From: Panax quinquefolius
Taxonomy: Eukaryota; Streptophyta; Magnoliopsida; Apiales; Araliaceae
Direction: 5' to 3'
Assembly: GCA_020205615.1 (NCBI GenBank)
Contig: CM035152.1
Span: 116,720,043-116,784,042, forward strand
DNA length: 64,000 bases
Shown: in pieces, positions 1 through 11,282 of the stretch
Numbering within the stretch: position 1 is the first letter of the stretch
Layout of the letters: each line of letters begins with the position of its first letter
The notes under the pieces: generated by a model
What the model was told of the DNA's origin: nothing
What the model saw: the letters and a program-made list of their open reading frames with translations, nothing else
Databases searched by the model: none
Program-made: the position numbers and the translations under genes

Positions 1-2
1 CG

Positions 3-482
3 ATGGGGAATGCTGTGATTATTTTTGAGCAATTTTGTGAGTGTCATTTGAAGTTAGGGAGGAGGGTGTACATAGCTAACTTACTTTCGATGGTTATGCA
101 TGATTTCGATATCACCTTGAGTATGGATTGGCTGAGTAAGCATCGAGCCACTATTGATTGTCAGGCGAGGAAGGTTATTTTTGGAACCTTAGAGGCTCCA
201 GAATTTAAGTTTCAATGTTCAAAGCCGAATGGTGTTGTAAAGTTGATCTCAACTTTGAAGGCAAGCAAAATGATTGCTAAGGGACGTGATTATTATTTGG
301 CTTATGTGAATGATACCTCGAGGGATGAGCCACAACTTGATGATTATCCAGTTGTGCGAGAATTTCCTGAGGTATTTCCTAGAGATCTGCCAGATTGCCA
401 CCTTGAGGAAGTTGAGTTTACTTTTGAGCTCATTCCAAAGCGGAACCTATCTCTAAGGCACCCTATAGGATGGCTCCATTAG
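3..482 (+). pseudogene. Element A protease C-terminal part and linker to RT
   Basis: The protein would be the second half of the retroviral-type aspartic protease that cuts the Gag-Pol polyprotein, followed by the linker to reverse transcriptase. The segment with DFDITLSMDWLSKHRATIDC (about residues 34-53) is the conserved end of Ty3/Gypsy proteases. The stretch VVREFPEVFPRDLP (about residues 117-130) is the standard linker before RT. The catalytic Asp motif lies upstream of the window. The frame ends in a shift near 475-482, and the RT resumes in another frame. Ordinary chromovirus pol; the lineage is inferred from motif style. Confidence 0.8.
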
Positions 483-1720
483 AGTTCTGAGAGTTGAAGG
501 AACAATTGCAGGAGTTGTTAGATCGTGTATTCATTAGACCGAGTGTATCGCCATGGGGTGCTCCAGTATTATTTGTGAAGTAGAAGGACGGATCTATGAG
601 ACTGTGTATAGATTATAAGGAGCTAAATCGGATCACTATCATGAATAGATATCCATTACCACAGATAGATGACCTTTTTGATCAGATCCAAGGGGCAAAG
701 TTCTTCTCAAAGATAGATTTAAGGTTGGGGTACCATCAGTTGAGGGTGAGGGAAGAGGACATTCCAAAGATAGCTTTTCATACTCGGTATGGGCACTATG
801 AGTTTTTAGTGATGTCATTTGGGTTGACTAATGCTCCGAAAGTGTTTATGGATATGATGAATCGGGTTTTTAGCGAGTATTTGGACCAATTTGTCATTGT
901 CTTCATTGATGACATTTTGGTGTATTCCAAGTCTAAGGAGGAGCATGAAGAGCATCTTCGTACTATTTTGGGGGTTCTGTAGAAGAATAAGTTATATGCT
1001 AAGTTCTCCAAATGCCAGTTTTGGTTAGAATAGGTAGCATTTTTGGGATATGTCGTGTCTGCTAAAGGTATTAAGGTGGATCCTGCGAAGGTTGAGGCTA
1101 TCATTAATTGGCCAAGGCGTACCACCGTAACTGAAGTAAGGAGTTTCTTAGGTTTGGTGGGGTACTATAGGCGATTTGTGGAAGGTTTCTCTTTGTTAGC
1201 TTAGCCATTAATTCAGTTGATGAAGAAGGGCATAAAGTTTGTGTGGAATGAGGAACGTGAGAAAAGTTTTGAGGAGCTTAAGAAGAGGCTTGTGTCGGCT
1301 CTAGTGCTTACATTACCATCAGGGACAGGAGGTTATCAGATTTATAGTGATGCTTCCAAGAAGGGATTAAGGTGTGTTTTGATGCAAAATGGTAAGGTAA
1401 TTGCTTATGCTTCCAGACAACTTAAACCTTTTGAGGTGAATTACCCTACCCACGACTTGGAGTTAGCAGCAGTTATTTTTGCCCTAAAGATTTGGAGGCA
1501 CTATCTATATGGAGAGACTTGTGACATTTTCACCGACCACAAGAGCCTTAAATACATTTTTACTCAGAAGGAGCTTAACATGAGGAAGAGGCATTGGTTG
1601 GAGCTTCTCAAGGATTATGATGATAGGATTCAGTATCACCCCAGTAAGGCTAATGTGGTTGCAGATGCTCTTAGCCGGAAGAGTTCAGGAGGTGTAGCTA
1701 CCTTGGTTACACAACCTTAA
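483..1720 (+). pseudogene. Element A reverse transcriptase and RNase H, broken
   Basis: RT copies the element RNA into DNA and RNase H removes the RNA strand. The RT core is clear at about 540-1130: [22 protein letters not shown], the catalytic FIDD box (902-913, the YxDD variant usual in plants) and the thumb/connection motif [18 protein letters not shown]. RNase H lies at about 1310-1690: IYSDAS with the first Asp, [10 protein letters not shown] with Glu, FTDHKSLKY with Asp and VVADALSR with the last Asp. In-frame stops fall after LEF, LFVK, GVL, FWLE and LLA. Several are explained by CGA to TGA or CAG to TAG. A further frame change separates it from the integrase. Confidence 0.88.
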
Positions 1721-3231
1721 CTTCTCTTGGATATAGAGCGTGTGGGTTTGGAGCTATATGCTAGAGGTTCTGATGGGTTGGTAGCAGGTATGAGGGTGGA
1801 ACCTTCTCATATTTTGCATATCAAAGAAGCCCAAAAGGAGGATGGCGAGTTGGGCTATAGCACAGAATATGGATGAGGGTAGGCAGCCAGAGTTTTGCAT
1901 TGATGAGCAAGGTGTGATATGGTTTGGTAAAAGGTTATGTGTTCCAGTGGATCCAATGATTCATGAGGTAGTGTTGACTGAAGCTCATAGTTTGCCATTT
2001 TCTATTCATCCGGGGTCTACAAAGATGTATAAGGATCTGAAAGAGAATTTCTGGTGGGGTGCAATGAAAAGAGATGTAGCTGAATTTGTGAGTAAATGTC
2101 TTACTTGTCAGCAAGTAAAAATTGAGCATCATCGGCCTGGTGGTTTGTTGCAATAATTAGAGATTCCTGTGTGGAAATGGGATGACATTTTGATGAACTT
2201 TGTGACTGGTTTACCGAGGACTCTTAAAAAGAATGATGCTATTTGGGTGGTAGTGGATCGTTTGACCAAATCGGCTCATTTTCTAGCTATTCGTGAGGAT
2301 TTTTTGGTAAATAAGTTAGAAGATATTTTTTAACATGAAATTGTTAGGCTTCATGGGACACCGGTTTCTATTGTTTCATATTGGGATCCGCAGTTTACTT
2401 CTCAATTTTGGAAAGGATTTCAACAAGCTTGGGGAACGCGACTCAACTATAGTATGACTTTTCACCCGCAAACAGATGGACAATCAAAGAGAACTATTCA
2501 GACGTTAGAAGACATGTTGTGATCATGTGCTTTAGAATGGACAGGAAACTGGGATGATTATTTGAGTTTGGTGGAGTTCGCATGTAATAACAGTTGGCAA
2601 GCTTGTATTGATATGGCTCCTTTTGAAGCATTATATGGTAAGAAGTGTTGGGCTTCAACTTGTTGGGATGAGGTTGGAGAAAGGATAATAGAAGGACCTG
2701 ATTTGGTTAGGATTATTACGAAGAAGGTAATAGTTGCTAAAGAAAAATTGAAAGAAGCTCGATCGCGGCAAAAAGGTTATTCTGATATTCATAGGAGGGC
2801 TCTTGAATTCACACCTGGTGAACACGTGTTTTTGAAAGTTTCTCCATGGAAAGGTGTTCGAAGGTTTGGCTTGAAAGGAAAGCTTAGTCCGCATTTCATT
2901 AGCCCTTTTGAAGTCCTTGAGAGAGTTGGGGAAGTGGCATATCAGGTGGCTTTACCTCCACATTTATCTCATGTGCATAATATCTTTCATGTTTCGATAT
3001 TAAGGAAATATAACTATCATCCGCTTCATTGTTGTGCAATACCCGTTACATAAGATTCAAGAAGATCTTACTTGTGAGGAAGAAGCCGAGGGGATTCTAG
3101 ATCGTCAAGAAAGAATTATGAGAAGAAAGACAATTCCTTTTGTTAAAGTCTTGTGGAAAAACCATTCGGAACTTGGGAGATGGAGGAGTCTATTCGGGCG
3201 GAATATTCGCATCTTTTCGATAATTAGGTAA
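1721..3231 (+). pseudogene. Element A integrase with chromodomain-like tail, catalytically dead
   Basis: The HHCC zinc-binding N-terminus is at 1970-2156 (AHSLPFSIHPG followed by CLTCQQ). The catalytic core is at about 2160-2600 and the GPF-like C-terminal module at about 2800-3010. All three catalytic acids seem lost: the usual MDF reads MNF, the Asp of SDRDP is Tyr (SYWDP), and the Glu of GQSERT is Lys (GQSKRT). The tail at 3034-3231 (RRKTIPFVKVLWKNH) resembles the chromodomain-like end of Tekay/Del integrases. Stops and frame changes interrupt it near 2332, 2521 and 3030. It would have inserted cDNA into the genome. Confidence 0.83.
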
Positions 3232-3261
3232 GCTCGATTCTTTTGATTCAGGGGACGGAAT

Positions 3262-3281
3262 CCTTTTTAAGGGAAAGGTGA
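3262..3281 (+). promoter_or_regulatory. Element A polypurine tract
   Basis: The purine-rich run AAGGGAAAGGTGA ends exactly before the LTR start TGTAATACCC. In Ty3/Gypsy elements this tract primes plus-strand DNA synthesis. Confidence 0.75.
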
Positions 3282-3828
3282 TGTAATACCCAAAAAAAAG
3301 AGTATTTAAGTAAGCTTTAAAATAGTTAATTGGGCTTTCCTTATGTTTGGGTCAGATTCTATTTAATTTATGTGGGCTATAACAAGTAAAGGATTGCATT
3401 AATTTTGGACCTTTAAATTAATTGGGTCTAATTTATATTTGTGTAATTTTAAATCTTAATAAAATTAAAAGAATTAATAAAATATGTTAATTAATAATTA
3501 AATAATTAAAACCTAGCTATACCTTATTAAGTCTGATGAAATAAATCGTGGGTATAGAACTGAAAAGAAAAGGAGGTGGCGGCAAGGGAGATCAGAAGGG
3601 AAGAAACTAAAGCATGTGTCCTTTCTTCTTTTTATTGGGTTATGGGTATAAATTAAAGGCAAATAATTTTTATAATATGTGATAGTACTATGAATATGAT
3701 TTGTTTATTCCCTAGAAATATATTACTTTGATTGGACATACCATTCTAATTGAATGACTGATGAGAGTCTGAGCATAGATATGTGTGAATATGTATAATA
3801 CCTGCTGCAATTCGTTGACACATACACA

Positions 3829-3864
<36 letters not shown>

Positions 3865-5349
3865 ATTTACAGAAATTTAATAGGGGAAAGTGATAAATAA
3901 TAATATAATATTGTTATTACAATTAAAATATATCTTTTGATTACAAATTGAATATAGTATATTAAAAATTATTGAATGTATGAAAATATAATTTATATGA
4001 GTTCATAATTTAATTATATGTATTATATTTTATTTTGATAATTAGATCGGATTGAGGGAGTTTAGCGGGTGATATTTGGATTCGACAAATTATTTTGATA
4101 CTACATTAAGGTACGGATTCCGTACTTTTTTAGCGATACTCCTTTAAAATTAATTCGTTCGTTTTGTTACTCATTTAGAAATTTGGTATTGCCTCATTAG
4201 GATTATTCCTTCTTGTAAAAATTATTGAGATAGTTTTGTTTTGGCGTTGATATTAGAATTCGTTTTTGTACTCTTTGAACTAGTTAATCGTGTCAATAAG
4301 TTTTGGAGACTTTATTCGTTTATATTATTCTCCGTATATTTTTCGTTCATATCCAAGAGATTGTTTTGATCATTGATATTTTGTGAAAATTAAGAATGTT
4401 CGTAATTGATAAATTTAATTTCATTTGAAGATGATCATGTAAGCCTTGTGATTTGAACCTCTTTTGGCTTATATTTTGTAGTTTGATCCATAGGGTATAC
4501 TTGAGCTAACCACCTGTGGGGGTACCACGGGCATGTCCTCTTGACACAAGGGCATGACACCTTCCGTGGCGGTGTGATCAGTCCACGACATATCCTTTTG
4601 TATGCTCTAGGTATGAGCTTTGGCCATTTGATATATTTATTCAGGATACGTATGGGTCGACCGAGTATTTGATTTGATTTAATTTATTTGGCGGATTAGT
4701 GACGTATGTGTCGTGCGTACTATCCGATTTGATTTGCATACATCATGATACCGATGTATTTGTTAGCCTTTGGCTATTTGTATTTGAGCTTAGTATGAAG
4801 TTGTCACCTTACAACCATTTGATTCAGCCTTATTTGTTTGGGATTCTTTTGGCTATAATTATTCAATTGACAATGTTAATTATTTATAAATGGACTCACA
4901 AATTTTGATCTATTCGTAATTCGTTTATATTTCACATGTGTTCATTCATTTGACTCTTTTAGATTCATTACTTATTGTGATATATTTATTCATCTTCATA
5001 TCCGTACTGGGCATTTGGCTCGCATTTGTGTTCTTTTTTTAATGAGTAATCGGGGTGATCAGGATTTGTGGGATGAGAGCTACCTTTGATCCAAATGAGT
5101 AGATTAGCTTTTGAGATTTTTATTAGACTTGGTTTTCCTAATATTCTGTATATGGATGTCTGGGCCATTTTGGCATTTATTTTTTTAATAGTAGAGACTA
5201 TGTAAATGTGGAGTTCCTTCTATCTAAGTTGGAGTATGTGACATTTGGTATTCAATTTTATTGGAGATATTTTGAGATTTATTAGAGGTTTGTATTTATT
5301 ATGTTTATGCATGACATCCCTTTTTCCTTATGGGAAAGGGGGTGTTACA
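3282..5349 (+). repeat. Element A 3' LTR, 2068 bp
   Basis: It starts TGTAATACCC and ends GGGTGTTACA, which are near-perfect inverted ends with the canonical TG/CA. It follows a polypurine tract. The interior is AT-rich with one (TA)n tract at about 3834-3863 and no convincing gene. The small ORFs at 4699-5168 and 5245-5583 start in the LTR and look like chance. The start matches the TGTAAxACCC-type ends of the nested element at 44878. Confidence 0.85.
3834..3863. repeat. (TA)n microsatellite inside LTR
   Basis: About 15 uninterrupted AT/TA dinucleotides following CACACACAGAG. It probably expands and contracts by slippage. Confidence 0.9.
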
Positions 5350-6374
5350 AATGACCTAGACATTTTATTTGTAAATGCCAAAAAGTTATCATGCATGGAG
5401 ACTACTTTCCTCTCCAGTCTCCTTAGCCTGTGGTCATCATTCTCTGAAATGGCATGGGGTGAAGCAGCTGCCTCAGTCGATTGTGGAGACAGAACCGATG
5501 ATGGAGCTGGAGAGATGAATCATTTTCCCCTTGTTTGTGGTGTGCCTCCTGCCCAATCCTCAAACTTCGCGATAGTGGCATGAGTAATGTCTTGGCTCAG
5601 ATACTGTATTTGCTCATCGTCCCAAGTAACTCCCGCTCTTGCACAGAGATGGGCTACAACTGAAGCGTGTGGGATGCTGCGTGTGGTGCTCCACCTCATA
5701 TAACGGAGCATGTTTTGGTTAAGGAGGTGACCCACATCTATGTATTTGCCCGTGATGATTCCCTAAAATATGATTGCTCGCTCAGATGGAATGTCATGTT
5801 GGTGCGAAGATGGCAGTAGCTTGGCACATATAAATAGATTCCATGCCTTTACATAGCAATTAAGCGCTGAACTTGGGAAATTTATGGGCTGACTCGTGCC
5901 TTGTTTATAGTTCCATCGAGTACCAAGCACACACAAGTCTGTAATAACTCTATCTAAACCAGTCTCAAACCTAGCAGCCTCCACCCAATTAGTGCGACCA
6001 GCCGGCGGGTCGGGCAAATTGAAGACCCCCCTAATTGTCTGTGGGCGATAGTCCACTTGCACGCCTCTGTCAAACGACAACCCACTCATTGTTTCCTTAG
6101 CATTGGCGTAGAACTCCCGTATAATAGCCATGGGAGCAGGCATCGGACTGGATACAACTCCCACCCAGCCTCTCTCTCGTATCATTTCCAAAAGTTTTCC
6201 ATCTTGTTTCCCGGGATTAAATCCTCGTTCCTTCACAAACGTTTTGGCCACAATCCTGTAGTAGTCCACCTGAGCCTCTAAGCTAACAAACTTGGTGAGG
6301 TCCAAGATGTCTTCATCTTGACTGCTTGAAGAGGAGGACTCAAGGGTGCGGGAACGTGCGCATTTAAGACCCAC
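5350..6374 (-). pseudogene. Athila extra ORF, 'putative plant transposon protein' type
   Basis: The frame runs from ATG at 6374 to the junction with element A at 5350 (about 340 codons, C-terminus lost). Two stops interrupt it, near 5763 (after RAIIF) and 5531 (after TRGK). Both are consistent with C-to-T changes (CAG to TAG, CGA to TGA). The N-terminus is Ser/Glu-rich (SSSSSSQDEDI). Motifs such as FVKERGF and WVGVVSSP, and IRGVFNLPDPP near residue 110, match the domain annotated as a putative plant transposon protein (Pfam PF20167) found downstream of pol in Athila elements. The function is unknown; it occupies the env-like position. The last part (LRRLERKVVSMHDNF) may form a coiled coil. 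Confidence 0.65.
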
Positions 6375-6639
6375 GGAGATTGATGAAGAAAAGCCCTAAC
6401 TGAAATAAGAAGAAGAGAATTTGACTAAGAAGAATAATCTCTGTATATGCGAAAAAGAAAACCCCCAAACTTGTCGCTCTCAACTACTTTGACAAACCCT
6501 AAGTATTTGAATGGGTGATATGTAGAAGAGGTTGAGTGTGGGAAAGAAAACCGAAGGAGTAGGAATCGTGGTGGGGTTAGGAGTTTTTGAATGGAAACCG
6601 TTTGGATAATGAGAAGGGGTAGAGCTTCAATTTTGAAAG

Positions 6640-7277
6640 AGAAGTGGGAAGGCACACATCTGAAAAGTTATAACTGATATGAAAAATGAAGACGTGAGTC
6701 ATGATTTAAATTACTTAAATCTACCTGGGACCGGACTCGGGTGCGGCCGCACTAAGTATGTTCTTTAGTGTGGTACGGGCGCGCTGGGCATGGCGCGGAC
6801 GCTCTGAGATTAGGCTTGATGTGGGCGCAGTGATTTGAGGGTTGAGAGCTCGAAGTCCCAAGACGGCACGCCCAACTTTCAGTACTACCTAGCTGCATGC
6901 CGCCTCGCTCCCCAAATGAGGCGATTTGCACATAAAAAAGCAACCAACAACAACTTTCTACTAGAAATCAAACCTACATACCAAGCATTCACAAAAATGA
7001 GATATACTAATTCCCAAATCAAAATTAGCACTGAATAACATGTATGAATGATTGTATATCCAAAAATGCTCTATATGTTATTCCTATTAAAAATGATATG
7101 TGCATTCAGCTCTATCAAAATTTGTGTCAAAAATTTTATAATCAGAAAAATTAAACATGGGGGGGAGAAATAGACATGATTTACAAAGAATTAAACATGA
7201 GGAGAGAAGAGAGATAATGGGGTGCCTCCCATTGAGCGCTAGTTTTTAGTCTGGTAGCTCAACTATCTCTGCTCTTA
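6640..7277 (-). other. Athila spacer between pol and extra ORF, with GC-rich motifs
   Basis: No gene is seen. Just after the pol stop the minus strand reads GCGCTCAATGGGAGGCACC, a conserved Athila post-pol signature. At about 6737-6835 there is a GC-rich patch with GGGCGCGCTGGGC and GGCGCGGACGC, unlike the AT-rich surroundings. Similar motifs recur at 16852-17000. Confidence 0.55.
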
Positions 7278-8432
7278 TTAAGTTGTAGGAAGAATTGAGG
7301 CGACATTCTGCCTGTCAACCTCACCACCATAGTAATGCTTAAGCCTCTGTCCATGAACCTTGAAGGGCTTGTCTGGAAACTTGTCAAAAATTTCTATCGC
7401 ACCATGTGGATATACAGTCTTCACAGTGAAAGGCCCTGACCACCTTGACTATAGCTTCCCTGGGAAGAGTTTAATTCTGGAATTAAATAACAACACTCTT
7501 TGCCCTGGCTCAAACACCCTTTCCATAATCTTGAGGTCATGCCATCTTTTCACCTTTTCCTTGTACAATGTTGAATTTTCATAGGCTTGCAATCTAAATT
7601 CATCCAACTCATTAAGTTGGAGTAGGCGTTTCTCTCCTGCAACCTTCAAGTCAAAATTTAGCTTCCTTATTGCCCAATAGGCCTTGTGTTCGAGCTCCAT
7701 GGGAAGGTGACAAGCCTTTCCATACATAAGCTAAAATGATGACATACCCAACGGTGTTTTATAAGCAGTCCTATAAGCCCATTCCACATCATCCAGCTTC
7801 AGCGACCAGTCCTTCCACGTGGGATTCATAATCTTTTCCAGTTTTTTCTTCACCTCATGATTTGATACTTCTTCTTGGCCATTATTCTGGGGGTAGTAAG
7901 ATGTAGTAATTTGATGATTAACCCAATATTTGGCCAACAGTGCTGTGAACTGGTAATTACAAAAATGGCTTCCTTCATCACTAATGATTGCCTTAGGAGT
8001 CCCAAACCTCGTGAAAATGCTCTTTTGAAGAAACCTTAGAACCACCTTAGCATAATTCATTGGTAGAGCTGCCACTTCCACCCACTTGGATACGTTGTCG
8101 ACTGCAAGTAAAATGTACAAGTTCCCACATAATGAAACGAAGGGCCCCATGAAGTCTATCCCCCAAGCATCAAAGATCTCCACCTCAATGATTGTATTCA
8201 AGGGCATTTCATTACGCTTAGATATGTTCCCCACCCTCTGACATCTGTCACATTTCTGAACAAAGTTGTAAGCATCTTTGAAAATAGTAGGCCAATAAAA
8301 ACCTTCTTGCAAAACTCTGGCCTCTGTCCTTTCACCTCTATAATGACCTCTATACACTGATGCGTGGCAATCCTGTAATATACCCTCTATCTCGCTATAT
8401 GGAATGCACCTTCTTATCATTTGATTAGCACA
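7278..8432 (-). pseudogene. Athila integrase
   Basis: Integrase joins element cDNA to host DNA. The zinc-binding region shows the HHCC pattern (CHASVYRGHY then CDRCQR). The catalytic core keeps all three acids: GIDFMGPF, ISDEGSHF and NGQEEVSN. The C-terminal part shows MYGKACHLPMELEHKAYWA and RWHDLKIMERVFEPGQ, both typical of Athila. Only one in-frame stop, just after GKL near 7449, breaks the C-terminal region, which otherwise continues to the TAA at 7278-7280. This is the best-preserved enzyme of the element. It has no chromodomain, as expected for Athila. Confidence 0.85.
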
Positions 8433-8639
8433 CTACTTGAACAAGTACGGCTCATCCCAAATAAACCATTTTACATCGTGTAGAAACTTCTTCTTTATAT
8501 GCCTAGTCAAGTCAGAAGGGATTATCTTGCTTACTAGGAAGTTTGCATAATCTACAAACCATGGCACTTCGCCTTTCCCGACAAACAATTGCTCATCTGG
8601 GAAGGACTCATTAATCATAACTTTGTCATTTACATCCCT

Positions 8640-10407
8640 TCCTGGATTTTCCAATCATGATAAGTGGTCAGCCACTCGATTCTCAGTCCCTTTTCTGTCC
8701 TTGATTTCTAAGTCAAATTCATGCAAAAGAAGTATCCACCTGGTCAGACAAGGTTTAGCATCTTTCTTTGCTACGAAGTATCGGATCGTTGCATAGCTTG
8801 TATACATAATCACTCTAGTCCCAATCAAAAAAGCTTAAAACTTATCGAATGCATACACCACTGCTAGAAGCTTTTTTTCTGTGGTAGAGTAGCTCAATTG
8901 GGCATCAGTAAGGGTCTTGCTGTCATAGTAGATGAAATGGAAAACCTTTTCCCTACGCTGGCCCAAAACATCTCCCACAGCAAAGTCACTTGGATCACAA
9001 ATCAACTCAAAAGGTAGGTCCCAATCTGGTGCTGTAATCACAGGTGTCGTAGTCAACTTCTTCTTTAAATGTTCAAATGCAGTCAGGCATTCTTCATCAA
9101 ATTTAAACTAGACATCCTTTTCTAATAAACTGCAAAGTGGCTTTGTTATCTTCGAGAAGTCTTTTATAAACCTACGGTAGAAGCCTGCATGTCCCAAAAA
9201 ACTACGAAATCCTTTAACAGAAGTAGGTGGAGGTAAATTCTCAATAGTCTCTAATTTAGCTCGATCCACCTCTAATCCTTTCTTTGAAACCTTATGTCCC
9301 AGTATTATACCTTCTTGTACCATAAAATGGCACTTCTCCCAATTTAGAACAAAATTTGTCTCAACACATCTTTTTAACACCATCACCAAAATTTCCAAAC
9401 ACAGGTCAAATGAATCTCCAAAAATAGAGAAGTCATCCATGAAGACTTCAACATTGTACTCAACCATATCCAAAAAAAATAGCCATCATACACCTCTGAA
9501 ATGTGGTCGGGGCATTGCACAACCCAAAAGACATCATTCTAAACGCAAATGTTCCATAAAGACAAGTAAAGGTAGTTTTTTCCTGGTCTTCTGGAGCTAT
9601 CACAATCTGATTGTATCCTAAGTACCCATCCAGAAGGTAATAATATTCATGGCTTGCTAGCCTATCCAACATCTGATCAATGAATGAGAGGGGAAAATGG
9701 TCTTTCCTTATAGCCTTATTCAGCCTGTGGTAGTCCATGCAGACTCTCCACCCCTTCACTGTCCTGGTAGGTATTAGCTCGTTGTTCTTATTTGATACCA
9801 CTGTCATACCCCTTTTCTTCGGCACACACTGCATTGGGCTCACCCTAGAGCTGTCTGAGATCGGATATATAATCCCTGCATCTAACCACTTTAGAACCTC
9901 TTTCTTAACCACTTCCATCATAATCGGATTCAGTCTTCGTTGTTGCTCCACTAAAGGTTTACTATCATCTTCCAGCAGGATCTTGTGTATATAGAATGAG
10001 GGGCTTATCCCCTTTATGTCTGCTATGGTCCATCCAATGGCTGATTTGAACTCTCTTAGTACTCGTAACAATTTATCTTCCTGGAAAGATGTAAGTGAAG
10101 CAGAAATAATAACAGGTAACTTTGAAAATTCACTCAAAAATGCATACATTAAGTGATCTGGAAGAGGTTTAAGTTCAAGATCTAGAGGCATCTCAAGTGA
10201 TGGCTTGAGTTATGCTGATGTCTCCCCAGAAAGCTTGAGTGGCTCGACAGGAATCTTAAATCTTTGAAACTGTGGCATTGTGTCAAGAATGTGCACAAAT
10301 TCTACAATCTCCGTATCTTCCATCTCTGAATCCCCCAATATAGCAATTTTCAAAGGCTCATTATCAACCAGATTTCTAACTTCTTCATTCAACATTCTTT
10401 CTACCAT
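8640..10407 (-). pseudogene. Athila reverse transcriptase and RNase H
   Basis: RT motifs run from VLKWLDAGIIYPISDSSRVS through WRVCMDYHRLNKA and MMSFGLCNAPTTFQRCMMAI to the catalytic FMDD box (9432-9443 on the minus strand). They end in the connection motif FRSFLGHAGFYRRFIKDFS. A single frame change near 9465-9473 lies just before FMDD. RNase H follows (CDPSDFAVG, TTEKKLLAVVYA). Its third acid appears lost: the usual YTDH reads YTSY near 8800. Single stops occur at about 10208, 9108 and 8835. The adjacent protease is in the same frame. Confidence 0.87.
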
Positions 10408-10422
10408 ATCAATCCAAAAGAA

Positions 10423-10968
10423 TTATTCCTCGTCGGTAGGAAACTTCATAGCCTTAAACACATTGAATGTAACTTCTTGATCATGAACTCTCATTGTCAA
10501 CTCTCCTTTCTGGACATCTATCAGAGTTTGTCCCGTGGCTAAGGAAGGTCTCCCAAGGATGATTGGTATATTTCTATCTTCTTCATAGTCTAAGATGATG
10601 AAGTCAGCTAGGAAGATAAATTTATCTACCTTGACCAATACATCTTCCACAATACCCCTCGGATAAGTGATGGATATGTCAGCAAGCTGTAGTGATATAT
10701 TCATTGGCTTTGGAGCCAGCAATTCCAATTGATTGAAGACTGACAGAGGCATAAAATTAATGCTCGCCCCTAAGTCACACAAGCATTTGTTGAAAAACAT
10801 CTTTCCAATAGAACAGGGTATTGTGAAACTGCCCGGATCCTTAAGTTTTGGAGGTAACTTATGTTGTAGCACTATACTACACTCTTCTGTCAAGGCTACT
10901 GTTTCAAAATCTTCTAATCGTTTCTTCCTTGATAGAATTCCCTTCATAAACTTTGCGTAGCTCGGCAT
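10423..10968 (-). pseudogene. Athila aspartic protease
   Basis: A 181-codon open stretch with the catalytic box CDLGASINFMPLSVF (the DLGAS form seen in Athila). It ends in IPIILGRPSLATGQTLIDV, the conserved flap-to-end region. It matures the Gag-Pol polyprotein. It is uninterrupted here and in frame with RT, but the link to gag is broken by frame changes between 10968 and 11480. The N-terminal SYAKFMKGILSRKKRLEDFE is the usual Athila lead-in to the protease. Confidence 0.85.
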
Positions 10969-11282
10969 TTGCTCTAATACCTCTGCGAAGGGTATATTGA
11001 TCTACAGTTTCTTGAATACCTCCAAAAACTTTGCAAATTTTTTACCTTCCTTTTGCTTTTGTAATCTTTGTGGATATGGAACAGGATGGTAAACAGATGA
11101 TGGTTTGGTTATGGGTTTCTCAGGTAACTCTTCATGAACCTTCTCCACTACCCTCTATTCAGAACCTTCTTTTAACAAGCTATCATCAGAGCCAGTTTCC
11201 TCCTGGCGCGGCTACGCGACATTCCCTTCTAAATTGGACGCGAGTGCGGCGTCCTGTAAATCTGTAGTCTGTTTCCCTGATT

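Larger units (their letters stand above)
1..5349 (+). mobile_element. Element A: Tekay/Del-like Ty3/Gypsy retrotransposon, 5' part outside the window
   Basis: Domain order protease, RT, RNase H, integrase, chromodomain-like tail, 3' LTR identifies a Ty3/Gypsy element; the tail and long LTR fit the Tekay/Del chromoviruses. The gag region and 5' LTR lie before the window. The coding part (1-3231) has at least three frame changes and many stops, so it is dead. Its right end abuts an Athila-like reading frame on the opposite strand, which runs without a break up to the LTR, so A landed in that ORF. The 5 bp after the LTR are AATGA; the matching left copy would lie outside the window. Confidence 0.85.

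Noticed and set aside
6425..6943. Minus-strand frames at 6425-6655 and 6752-6943
   Set aside because: They fall in the Athila spacer between pol and the extra ORF and show no family motif or conservation.
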